A DNA stretch of 64,000 nucleotides, from contig SUXJ01000013.1 in assembly GCA_015061005.1 (NCBI GenBank), forward strand, positions 23,203 through 87,202, read 5' to 3'. Below are positions 10,601-18,531 of the stretch, piece after piece (position 1 is the first letter of the stretch; every line of letters starts with the position of its first letter). The stretch comes from Bacteroidales bacterium (GTDB taxonomy: Bacteria; Bacteroidota; Bacteroidia; Bacteroidales; Muribaculaceae). Made by a program: the position numbers and the translations under genes. Under the pieces are notes generated by a model. That model did not search any database, was not told the DNA's origin, and saw nothing but the letters and a program-made list of their open reading frames with translations.

Positions 10601-11770
10601 AACGTGGGCAAAGGCTGTTATATTGCCAAACCTCTTGAAGTTAAAGAAGATAACTACAATCAACTTCGTGTCACTGACAAGGCCAGCGAAGCCGGTATCT
10701 ACACTTTCGAAGAAATCTCTCGCGGTCAGTGGGGACTCATCGCCGAAGGCGGTTGGTACTTCTCGCCCAACGTAGCCGGTGGAGTCGCTACCGGTGCTAT
10801 CTGCTTGTGGAATGCAGGTACAATCGGTTCGCAGTGGATTCTTCGCTTGGTAGAAGCTGACGAAAAGCAGGGTTCAATTGCTAATCTTCAGCAGCTCCTC
10901 GCTGAAGCTAAAGGCCTCCTCGCTGAAGCCGGAAGCATCAGCATTCAAGGTACTCGTGTAAATCTCACCGAAGACATGCTCTTCTCTAACGCTAAGTGCA
11001 AATCTGATCAATACGGTGACCAATTCACCTCATTCAGCGTTTTGATCGACGATGACGTACAGACTTACTTCCACTCCGACTACTCGGGAGCAAATACCTC
11101 CGACAAACTTGACCACTATATCGGTATTGACCTCGGTGAAGGCAAATCTTTGAACTCTATCCAGATGACTTGGACCAACCGCGACGTTACCGGTTCAAAT
11201 GCCTCTGTGACTAACCCCGAAACCGTTCGTATCCAAGGCTCTAACGACAATTCTAAATATACAACGTTGGCCACTCTCTCAGGTCTTCCCTCCGGAAGCG
11301 GTGCAAGCTATTCTTCACCCGTAATCAGCGACGGAAACGACTATCGTTACTTCCGCATGATGGTAACAGAAGGCGCAGGTGATGCCGGTTACAGCCACGA
11401 ATACTTCGCAATCTCCGAAATCGGCTTGAACGATGCTGTTGAGGTCGTTACCCCCGATGCCAAGTATCCTAACGTCACTGTTGACATGATGCTCGCAGTG
11501 CGCGATGAAATCGCAGATACCGACGCGCTCTTCGCTGCGGCCTCTCAGACTCAAACCAAGATCAACACTTGCTACGAAGAACTCCTTGCCGTTTACAATG
11601 CTTTGGCTGAAGCCATGGGCGTTGAAACTTCAATCGAAGAAATCGTATTTGAAGATGCTGACGTACGTCCCGAGGTTCAAGGCATCTATGACCTCCAAGG
11701 CCGTAAACTCGACAAAATCGGTAAGAGTGGCATCTACATCGTTAACGGAAAGAAAGTCCTCGTGAAATAA
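7631..11770 (+). CDS. Secreted M60-family (enhancin-like) metallopeptidase, probable mucinase
   Basis: A 1379-residue secreted protein. Order of parts: signal peptide (1-25); ricin-B-like carbohydrate-binding region (about 26-155); M60 catalytic region with the gluzincin motif H559-E-I-G-H563 and the downstream TTE (E576) followed by MSNN, typical of M60 third-ligand geometry; a second ricin-like segment (about 935-1080); an F5/8-type C (CBM32-like) domain (about 1095-1260); a linker; and a C-terminal tail YDLQGRKL...GIYIVNGKKV shared with three other proteins here. Characterised M60 relatives cleave mucin-type O-glycoproteins; the substrate here is inferred. The neighbouring sialidase and hexosaminidase support mucin degradation. 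An alternative start is M6. Confidence 0.92.
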   Translation: MKKNIMKKFLVVLSLGVFALGAMAAGPEAGKVYRVINNESGQALSDRGPSNVVGASVINEESMAQRWLIGEGSNGLTFRSLSTGLYLRSSNARSAGWTMTASSSTAACQMTVTEDDGTYYMFANGSGVAFSMHQDGSGNIVCWDADNTNSRWNFVEISMTDAEIEAALASSGSMLDELENISAYQAALDAMFVNKQCTQLKSSYQGMTDAQIQADSNYKALPATLQQMVLKVKNDNWAEGTGELAWNSKYAKRFRIQDYKPFSEGGNGAALAGIQAYTNMHNPTGILGNTGGSLYVMVENVPEDENVTLYIDAVMGGAMNNNTTNGTELHEGLNIIPQWSDLAHQFVYYTVATTKVENGKRVPNVKVTDYEPIEIHIEGGELNGYYDYAAGDTKEDFTYMAARAKHEMFDLVGEYVIIHFHLDDAYDGQDNSRKQPGMRRLLSDEFNAGVQGDYVRETMRVWDELNFRERTFMGIQSDEELLRKMDLLWNFYEPLTGDDVADPGFQYSDYFNNRMLAISMPGALYMNATSWRTAYNINTMGPILNAIRTDAGSNWGPAHEIGHCNQGPMKIAGTTEMSNNVFSNVVAYYFGTHTSRADFPRSQLDVFNRDATFLENSTWGCTRMYFQLWVYYHALGHNKKFYPRLYELLRRYPISHPYYLNPRYDMLHFAKMCCVAAQEDLTDFFEAWGFFVPLKDYKIDDYSSFIANLTEEDIQAVKNEIKAYNFPVNKQIIFMDDRPGSKRESWWGWEKENCGPLGGIEDFSNNVQPTGNLSFTLDSSNMVINHEDATGGVGFIIYHNDGTLLGFSNDYQFPIKKTAMAALMSGEAKVYAVGADGTMVEVANDFVNAPIEDHIANLQALLTGVADVYDRIDEEGTRAGWYMPFYAKDFIAAYEAAKTVDAETATQAKVTELYLNLINEYNELKAHEYATIRFVPKSKYQIISAQFPNRALAAGSTKVTNVAAQKTVKDSQTWELITFSGAADNEFKIKNVGKGCYIAKPLEVKEDNYNQLRVTDKASEAGIYTFEEISRGQWGLIAEGGWYFSPNVAGGVATGAICLWNAGTIGSQWILRLVEADEKQGSIANLQQLLAEAKGLLAEAGSISIQGTRVNLTEDMLFSNAKCKSDQYGDQFTSFSVLIDDDVQTYFHSDYSGANTSDKLDHYIGIDLGEGKSLNSIQMTWTNRDVTGSNASVTNPETVRIQGSNDNSKYTTLATLSGLPSGSGASYSSPVISDGNDYRYFRMMVTEGAGDAGYSHEYFAISEIGLNDAVEVVTPDAKYPNVTVDMMLAVRDEIADTDALFAAASQTQTKINTCYEELLAVYNALAEAMGVETSIEEIVFEDADVRPEVQGIYDLQGRKLDKIGKSGIYIVNGKKVLVK

Positions 11771-11784
11771 ACCTTCCCCCTCAA

Positions 11785-11826
11785 TAAAAAAACAGGCGAC
11801 CCACCCCGGGCCGCCTGTTTTTTTAC
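11785..11826 (+). terminator. Terminator after M60 gene
   Basis: GC-rich stem (AACAGGCG paired with CGCCTGTT, with inner CCC/GGG pairing) flanked by an A-run and a run of T residues, 14 bases past the stop codon. Confidence 0.85.
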
Positions 11827-11901
11827 CCTTTTTACGAAAATCTACGCTTTTCCCCTCCAAACCCTCCCTACCTTTGCAAAAAATCACCCTCCACCACCTC
11901 G

Positions 11902-11993
11902 CCCCAAAACAAACCGACGGAAAGCGAGTCCACCCTTCCCTCATCAAAACCATAAGACTTATAAATCTCATAAATATTATAAATCTTACCCCC
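11902..11993 (+). repeat. Dispersed intergenic repeat, copy 1
   Basis: About 90 bases: a C-rich head, a central block and an AT-rich tail made of short CTTATAAATCT-like words. The head (first 19 bases identical) and the tail recur in inverted orientation at 21828-21913. No ORF is supported. The element lies downstream of the M60 terminator in a 402-base gap that otherwise holds only a run of nine C residues (12070-12078) and the sialidase promoter. Confidence 0.7.
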
Positions 11994-12104
11994 TTGTGCC
12001 TTTTTATCAATATTCCTTATCTTTTCCACTTTTTTTGCATCGCATAATTAGCTGAAAATCAGCAAAATACCCCCCCCCATTCTTTGGGTGAAGCCGTTAA
12101 AAGA

Positions 12105-12136
12105 CTTGGATAATTGTTTAAAAAAGATTACTTTTG
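12105..12136 (+). promoter_or_regulatory. Promoter of sialidase gene
   Basis: CTTG (12105-12108), a 20-nt spacer and TACTTTTG (12129-12136) lie 37 bases before the start codon. A run of nine C residues lies 26 bases upstream of the -33 box. Confidence 0.7.
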
Positions 12137-12172
12137 CACTGAATAATAATCATTTAATCCACAATCACATTA

Positions 12173-15100
12173 ATGTTTTATCCTAAATTTGCGAAAACGC
12201 TGCTCGGACTGTTGCTGTTGCCGGCACTCGGGTGGGCGCAAGCGACTGCTGCCGAAACCGCAGAGTCGTTTCTTACTCTGACCGACCTTGATGCGGTCTC
12301 TTATCCCTACGCTCTGAACGCGGATTGCGAAGCATCTGTTTTCGCAAAGCAAAGTCTGACCATTGCTTTAGATGTCACAATGGGCGGCGACCTCAGCAGC
12401 GACGGCGCATTTATTTGTGCCTCGGACACGACGGTAACAAGCGATGATACGAACTATAATAATACTTCGACTTTCGTTGCTTATGGCGCGCAAGGCGGCA
12501 AAGTGAGAATGTATGCCACAGCGAAAAATAAAGGCTGGTACACTGCCTCTGCCACTCAGCTGACGGCTTCGACTAACCACAAAGTAGTAATCGTAATTGA
12601 TGCCTCAACTCAAACTCGCAAGGTCTACGTCGATGGTACGGCTGCATCAATAACTAACGTCTTTCAGGACTTCAACCACTTCAGCGGTAACGATAATGCA
12701 AACATCTACATTGGTGGGGGCGTAACGAGTGCCGGAAATAAGTACGTATTTAACGGAAAGGTCCACTCCGCACAGTTCTTCGATGCAGCCCTGTCTGCTG
12801 AGCAAGTGGCTGACTTGGACTACCCCGTAAGACTCAGCGAGATTGAGCAGTTTGCCAACGGTGACGTCTATACATTCGTTACTAAACGCGGTTTGATGGG
12901 TGCCACAAGTAGCGCAAACGTGATTTCTACTGCAAGAACCACTGTGACCCCGGCGCCGACAGCCGACAACGAAAACTTCCAATGGACAATCTACAAGTCA
13001 CGCGCCGGAAATTATTACCTCTATAACATCGGAAAGCAGATGTTCATGGGCGTTCAGAGTGCTAACAATACTTCGGTGCCCTTCGTGGCAACTCCTGCCG
13101 GACGCGATTTGACGTTTAAGAAAAGCTCCTCAACTGAATATCCTTTCATGTTCTCCACCAATAACTCCGGAGTGGTAAACCATAGCGATTCTCATGGCGA
13201 AGGTCTCATCACTTGGACCGCAGGTTGGAACAACTTAACCGATGAGGGTAGCAACCATAAAATTACGAAAGTGGGCACTTTGGACGAAGCATCGCTTGCC
13301 GCTATTGCCGCAAAAGTGGAAGCATATGACCTTGTGCTGCCCGTTAAAGCGGAAGTTCAGGGCGATGCCTTAGCCGATAATACCCATTTTGGCAACGTAA
13401 CCGTTACGAGTACTTCAGGCTCGATTGCTTGCAAACTCAAAACGTATGAAGATTTATATTATTGCGGTTACGATCCAAATAACGAGAATACGATTAGTTT
13501 CACTCGCGGCTATCGCGGATTTGAGTTCAGTGGTTTTTACTTGGGCGAAGAGAGCTTGGGCGAAAGCTTTGTGCTGACCGATGACATGAAATCCTCAATC
13601 ACCGATGAGAATCCTCTGATTGCGAAGTTTGCTCCGACTGCCGACGTTACTCTCTTCTATGACGATGATGATTATTCTTACCGTATTCCGGCTATCACAA
13701 AGACCGCTTCCGGACGTCTTGTCGCTGTGAGCGACTATCGTCATAGCCTCGACGACTTGGGGCGCGACGTTCACGGCACCGGAACTCATCGCATCGACTT
13801 GGTGGTGCGCACAAGTGATGACAACGGCGCAACGTGGAGTGCTAAACGGACCATAGCTCAAGGTTCGGGCACTTCCGGTGCTAATGACTGCGGTTACGGC
13901 GATGCCGCAATAGCCGCTTCGGGCCAAAAGGTGCTTGTTATGGCTGCAGCAGGCGATGTTTGCTACCCCTATGCTTCCGCAACAAGTCATAACAGAACGG
14001 TGCGCATCTACAGTGAGGATAATGGTGAAACTTGGACCAAGACCGATATTTCCGATCAATTGTTTATCGGCTCAAGCGCACTTATTGCCAATGGTCATGC
14101 CGCATTCTTCGGCAGCGGCAAGTTGGTGGTCGATGAGAACTTCAACGGCACAGGTACGGTGCGTATCTACGGCGCAATGCTCGTCAAGAATGCCTCTGCA
14201 ACAACGAATATCTACGTAATATATACCGATGACTTCGGCGCAACTTGGAAGATTCTCGGAGGCAGTCAATCTCCGGTTGCCAATGCCGATGAACCGAAGG
14301 TGGAAATCTTGCCCAACGGTCAGATTCTCCTCAGTGCTCGCAGAGTCGGCGGTCGCAAATTCAACGTGTTTACCTATGGCGAGGACAAGGCAAATGGCGC
14401 CGGCACATGGTCAACCGCAGTTGACGGTTGCAGCAATGGCGGCGACAATGGTACCAATGGCGAAATCTACTGCATCAAGGTGCAAAACATTCAGGGTGAA
14501 CAAGTGGACCTGCTGATGCAATCTCAACCCAAGGGCGGAGCTTCTCACTATGATCGCAGAGACGTTACTATTTGGTATAAGGAAGTAAGCGCCGATGCAA
14601 CTTATACGCCGACTGATATTGCCAATGGTTGGAAGCAGGGCTTGCAGGTAAGCACTCAGCTGAGTTCTTATAGCGCAATGATTCAGCAAGCCGACGAAAA
14701 AATCGCTTTCTTCTTCGAGGAAGCGCCTTGCTATGGCGATGACTATACCAAGGGATATTGCATGGTATATGTACCTCTGGATATTCATGCAATCACAAAC
14801 TCTAACTATTTTAATCTATCGGCCGACATCTCATCTCAGATTTCTACAATCAATGTGACGCTCACCGATGCTCAAGGCAATGTCTATACCGATGTGCTCA
14901 ATTGCTCAATTTCGCAGATAAGCGATCTTTTGACCTCGGCATACCCGTTCATAACTTTGGGCGATAACGCTTCATTAACCGAAGAGGGTGGGGTATATTC
15001 TTACACCAATAGCGTGATTCTGCCGTTCAAGGTCAGCAATGCCGATGCTACGTATTGGCACAATATCTATTTCCCCTCTAACGGTAATCCGTCAGCTTAT

Positions 15101-16717
15101 CCGATTTATCTCTATGCCAATACCGCTCAGGACGCCTACGTTCCCAAGGTGACTGAAGCTATTGCCTACGGAGACAGCCAATATAACACCTATGCCCATG
15201 CCGACAAGATGAGTTGGGCGGTATATAGCGTTGATAACGGGTTCACTTTCAAATTCAAGAATAAACTTACAGATAAATATATCAAAGTAACCGGAGTGGA
15301 ACCGTCAAGCAATGTGCAAAACACTGCCTATGCGGCAGAAAACGAGGCAAGTGTGTTTGAGATATTGCCCGATAGCAGTTCGGCACGGTTTGGTGACTAC
15401 TCTTTGAAATCCGAAGTTAACGGAACGGTCGGCTATCTGTGCTCGACAAGCGCCGGCTATGGCTATGTGACTCACTTTGCCAGAAATAACCACGAAGGCG
15501 GTTGGGTCAAGTTTGTTGATGCACCGGATTTTGACGCTTTGATTAACGAGGCAAACGCCGCTTTGGAAATGCTGGGCGACGGGCTCGGACAGTATAGCGG
15601 TGCATCGGAAGAAACCGTTGCTGCGGCCAAAGCTGCCATGGAAGATAGTGAAAACGTGAAACTGAATACGCTGAAGTCATACGCAACAATTGCGGATGGG
15701 GCTTCTTTGACCCTGAATATGCCCGTAGAAGGACAATATTTCCGCGTGGCTTATGATTATGGAGGCTCTGCCGGCAAACTTTATATGCAGAGTGAAGCGT
15801 CTTCCGTAAAAGGTTTGCAGTTTGCAGCGGATACCGATAACTCTTCCGTATGGCTCTACTATGACGGTGCACTCTATTCTTATACCGCGGCTCAATGCGT
15901 AAGAGAAGTGGGCGATGATCGCGGTTTGCAAACCAATGGAGGCAAAACAAACGTGACCTTCAGTGCCAGTTCGCGTGCGGTCGGCAAGTATAACATAGCC
16001 TGCACCTCATTCATACATGCAAACAGCAACGGTGACAACTATTTTACAGACCACTGCTCCGGCGATGGCGGTCATGCTGCGCATGACTTGATTCTTGAGG
16101 AAGTAGATATGCGTCCTTCGGTTATTGAGGTAGTCATTGACGAAACCGGCGTAAACACTTTCTTTGCTAACCATGCAGTAGCTATCCCTTCCGGAGTAAA
16201 GGCCTACGTTGCAACGCAGCTCCCGACAACAACGGCAAATGCCGGAGAGGAAATTACCCTTATAGAGATTACCGATGGCGTGATTCCCGCGGAAACGGGC
16301 GTCGTTGTCAAGGCTGAAGTCGGCACATACGAATTTGCGCCCGCCGATGCAAGCGGAACTTCCGTGTCCGGTAATATGCTTGCCGGTTATGCCGGGGTAT
16401 TCGAGTCGGAAACAGTGGCGGCCCCCACAGATGATTCTGCAAACTATGTGCTCAACACTGAGAACGGCAAAGCTGTATTCAGTCCGGTCACAGAAGCCTT
16501 GAAAGTTAATTACTCCCGAGCTTACCTGAACGTTCCCTCATCGAATGGTGAAGTTTTGAGCATCGCTTTCGGTCGAAACCCCGCCACCGGCATCAACGAG
16601 GTGACAACGGTTGACGGCGATACCGCCGAAGTTTATGATCTGCAAGGCCGCAAGCTCAACAAGATCGGCAAGAGCGGCATCTACATCGTTAACGGAAAGA
16701 AAGTCCTTGTGAAATAA
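12173..16717 (+). CDS. nanH: Secreted multidomain exo-alpha-sialidase (GH33)
   Basis: Removes terminal sialic acid from host glycans. The 1514-residue protein has a signal peptide (MFYPKFAKTLLGLLLLPALGWA) and a LamG/concanavalin-like domain (about 60-205). A linker region precedes the six-bladed sialidase propeller (about 490-880). The propeller opens with the YRIP motif (R504, part of the arginine triad) and carries Asp-boxes SDDNGATW, SEDNGETW and TDDFGATW. The long C-terminal half has ricin-like, carbohydrate-binding-looking segments and ends with the shared tail YDLQGRKLNKIGKSGIYIV. It is far longer than single-domain Bacteroides sialidases of about 540 residues. It sits between the M60 peptidase and a GH20 enzyme, each with its own promoter. 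Confidence 0.93.
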   Translation: MFYPKFAKTLLGLLLLPALGWAQATAAETAESFLTLTDLDAVSYPYALNADCEASVFAKQSLTIALDVTMGGDLSSDGAFICASDTTVTSDDTNYNNTSTFVAYGAQGGKVRMYATAKNKGWYTASATQLTASTNHKVVIVIDASTQTRKVYVDGTAASITNVFQDFNHFSGNDNANIYIGGGVTSAGNKYVFNGKVHSAQFFDAALSAEQVADLDYPVRLSEIEQFANGDVYTFVTKRGLMGATSSANVISTARTTVTPAPTADNENFQWTIYKSRAGNYYLYNIGKQMFMGVQSANNTSVPFVATPAGRDLTFKKSSSTEYPFMFSTNNSGVVNHSDSHGEGLITWTAGWNNLTDEGSNHKITKVGTLDEASLAAIAAKVEAYDLVLPVKAEVQGDALADNTHFGNVTVTSTSGSIACKLKTYEDLYYCGYDPNNENTISFTRGYRGFEFSGFYLGEESLGESFVLTDDMKSSITDENPLIAKFAPTADVTLFYDDDDYSYRIPAITKTASGRLVAVSDYRHSLDDLGRDVHGTGTHRIDLVVRTSDDNGATWSAKRTIAQGSGTSGANDCGYGDAAIAASGQKVLVMAAAGDVCYPYASATSHNRTVRIYSEDNGETWTKTDISDQLFIGSSALIANGHAAFFGSGKLVVDENFNGTGTVRIYGAMLVKNASATTNIYVIYTDDFGATWKILGGSQSPVANADEPKVEILPNGQILLSARRVGGRKFNVFTYGEDKANGAGTWSTAVDGCSNGGDNGTNGEIYCIKVQNIQGEQVDLLMQSQPKGGASHYDRRDVTIWYKEVSADATYTPTDIANGWKQGLQVSTQLSSYSAMIQQADEKIAFFFEEAPCYGDDYTKGYCMVYVPLDIHAITNSNYFNLSADISSQISTINVTLTDAQGNVYTDVLNCSISQISDLLTSAYPFITLGDNASLTEEGGVYSYTNSVILPFKVSNADATYWHNIYFPSNGNPSAYPIYLYANTAQDAYVPKVTEAIAYGDSQYNTYAHADKMSWAVYSVDNGFTFKFKNKLTDKYIKVTGVEPSSNVQNTAYAAENEASVFEILPDSSSARFGDYSLKSEVNGTVGYLCSTSAGYGYVTHFARNNHEGGWVKFVDAPDFDALINEANAALEMLGDGLGQYSGASEETVAAAKAAMEDSENVKLNTLKSYATIADGASLTLNMPVEGQYFRVAYDYGGSAGKLYMQSEASSVKGLQFAADTDNSSVWLYYDGALYSYTAAQCVREVGDDRGLQTNGGKTNVTFSASSRAVGKYNIACTSFIHANSNGDNYFTDHCSGDGGHAAHDLILEEVDMRPSVIEVVIDETGVNTFFANHAVAIPSGVKAYVATQLPTTTANAGEEITLIEITDGVIPAETGVVVKAEVGTYEFAPADASGTSVSGNMLAGYAGVFESETVAAPTDDSANYVLNTENGKAVFSPVTEALKVNYSRAYLNVPSSNGEVLSIAFGRNPATGINEVTTVDGDTAEVYDLQGRKLNKIGKSGIYIVNGKKVLVK

Positions 16718-16745
16718 TCCGATATTTTAGAAAATAATCATCATG

Positions 16746-16777
16746 CGAGGCGACTTGAAAAGGTCGTCTCGTTTTTT
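16746..16777 (+). terminator. Terminator after sialidase gene
   Basis: Stem CGAGGCGACTT / AGGTCGTCTCG (with G-T wobbles) around a GAAA tetraloop, followed by a T run. It begins 28 bases past the stop codon. Confidence 0.8.
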
Positions 16778-16790
16778 CAGCAAGTCAAAA

Positions 16791-16821
16791 TTGTCTATTC
16801 TTGATAAAATGACTATATTTG
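16791..16821 (+). promoter_or_regulatory. Promoter of GH20 gene
   Basis: ATTG ending at 16793, a 20-nt spacer and TATATTTG (16814-16821), 43 bases before the start codon. Confidence 0.75.
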
Positions 16822-16863
16822 CACATAGTAAACCGTGAATTATATAAGAATTCTCCATAAACC

Positions 16864-18501
16864 ATGAAGAAGTATATTGTTTCTTTAACCGTTGCACTCG
16901 TTTGCGGTGTTGCTGTTTCAAGTGCTTCGGATTTCAACACTCTTATTCCGCGTCCGTCGGAGATGACGCAGACTTTGTCGGATGTTACCATGCCAATAGG
17001 CATGACCGTAAGTTCCCCTGCAGATTTTGTCGACGATGCCGGGCGTTTTGTTGCAGCGGTTAATGCCGCAACAAACCTCAATGCAACGCTTGCCGATGCA
17101 AACGGATTTATTGCCTTGAGCGTGAACCACGCAATTCCGGCTGAGGGATATACAATGACCATCTCTCCCCGAGGAGTAGATATTCAGGCTTCTTCTGCCT
17201 CGGGTGCATTCTATGCGTTGCAAACCATCAAGCAACTGATGGGGGCTAACGTGCTTGCTGGTAAGCCCGGCGAGACCGCGGCGACTTATGCTTTGCCAAT
17301 CGGCACAATTAAGGATCAACCTCGCTATGAGTATCGCGGTTTTATGCTCGATGTGAGCCGCCATTTCTTTGAGGCAGGAGAGATCAAGAAAATGCTTGAC
17401 CTCATGGCCGTTTACAAGTTGAATCGTTTCCATTGGCATCTTACCGATGATCAGGGATGGCGTCTGCCTGTGAAGAAATATCCCAAGCTCACCGTTCAGG
17501 GTGCAACCAACCGTAATATTTTGCGCACAGACTTTGCGCAGCAAAAACAATGGCGCGAGGGTGAAGACGCTGTTTACGGACCTTTTGCCTACACCCCTGA
17601 GGAGGTTCATGAGATAGTTGCCTATGCCAAGGAACGCCACATCGAAGTTATTCCGGAAATAGACATGCCCGGTCACATGGTGGCTGCTATTCACGCATAT
17701 CCCGAGTTCTCGACCGACCCGAAGAGCAAGAAACTTGACGTTCACGAAGACTTCAGCCATGAGATTTGGAACAAGAGAGGCGTGTCGCGCGACGTGTTGG
17801 ACGTGAGCAATCCGAAAGTGATACGTTTTGTGAAAGACGTTATCGATGAATTAGTGGAATACTTTCCCTATGAATATATCCACATTGGAGGCGATGAATG
17901 TCCCACCCTCGCATGGGAACACTCCAAGTCATGTCAGAAACTGATTAAGAAACTCGGACTAAAAGACGTGCGCGAACTTCAAAGTTGGTTCACAAAGGAG
18001 ATTTCCGATTATGCCAACACTCATGGCAGAAAAATCATTGTGTGGAACGAAGTAATCACCGAACCCAATGCCAACATGGAGCTGATAAAAGAAATCAACC
18101 CGGTGGTGTTCTGTTGGCTCGGCGGTGAGCAAAAAGCAGAAGCCAACGGTTTGCGCCACGTTTATACCCCCTTCAACGGAGGTTACTATATCAATCGCTC
18201 GTATGAAGGTGTGGACAAGCATGGTGCCGGACGCGACGGCTCATTGAAAAAAAGCATTACCGTAATGCCTCCGCTTCATGACAACCTCATTGGTATTCAA
18301 GGTACATTCTGGACGGAAGAAGTGGACCGCCCCGAAGATTTGGAATACTTGGCATTGCCGCGCCTCATCGGCATTGCCGAACAAGCGTGGAGCACTCAGG
18401 TCAACAAGGACTATGACGAATTTCTTGACCGCATCATTCAACATCGCGCCTACCTTGACCTCGGCGGCTACAACTACGGCGCCCACCAACTCCAAAAATA
18501 A
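16864..18501 (+). CDS. Secreted beta-N-acetylhexosaminidase (GH20)
   Basis: Cleaves terminal beta-linked GlcNAc or GalNAc. The 545-residue protein has a signal peptide (MKKYIVSLTVALVCGVAVSS), an N-terminal GH20b-like alpha/beta domain (about 25-150) and a TIM-barrel with the family motifs RGFMLDVSRHF, FHWHLTDDQGWR, PEIDMPGH and HIGGDE. The last contains the catalytic pair D344-E345. Length is normal and no C-terminal tail is present, so it is probably periplasmic or a soluble exo-enzyme. It would act after the sialidase upstream on desialylated mucin chains. Confidence 0.95.
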   Translation: MKKYIVSLTVALVCGVAVSSASDFNTLIPRPSEMTQTLSDVTMPIGMTVSSPADFVDDAGRFVAAVNAATNLNATLADANGFIALSVNHAIPAEGYTMTISPRGVDIQASSASGAFYALQTIKQLMGANVLAGKPGETAATYALPIGTIKDQPRYEYRGFMLDVSRHFFEAGEIKKMLDLMAVYKLNRFHWHLTDDQGWRLPVKKYPKLTVQGATNRNILRTDFAQQKQWREGEDAVYGPFAYTPEEVHEIVAYAKERHIEVIPEIDMPGHMVAAIHAYPEFSTDPKSKKLDVHEDFSHEIWNKRGVSRDVLDVSNPKVIRFVKDVIDELVEYFPYEYIHIGGDECPTLAWEHSKSCQKLIKKLGLKDVRELQSWFTKEISDYANTHGRKIIVWNEVITEPNANMELIKEINPVVFCWLGGEQKAEANGLRHVYTPFNGGYYINRSYEGVDKHGAGRDGSLKKSITVMPPLHDNLIGIQGTFWTEEVDRPEDLEYLALPRLIGIAEQAWSTQVNKDYDEFLDRIIQHRAYLDLGGYNYGAHQLQK

Positions 18502-18531
18502 CGAATTTTTGAATAAGAAGTATAGTCAGAT

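Noticed and set aside
12000..12172. Invertible promoter upstream of the sialidase
   Set aside because: No pair of matching inverted repeats flanks the promoter and no site-specific recombinase gene is nearby.
7631..18501. Glycan cluster considered as a polysaccharide utilisation locus
   Set aside because: No SusC/SusD pair, no hybrid two-component or ECF sigma/anti-sigma regulator is present in or beside it.
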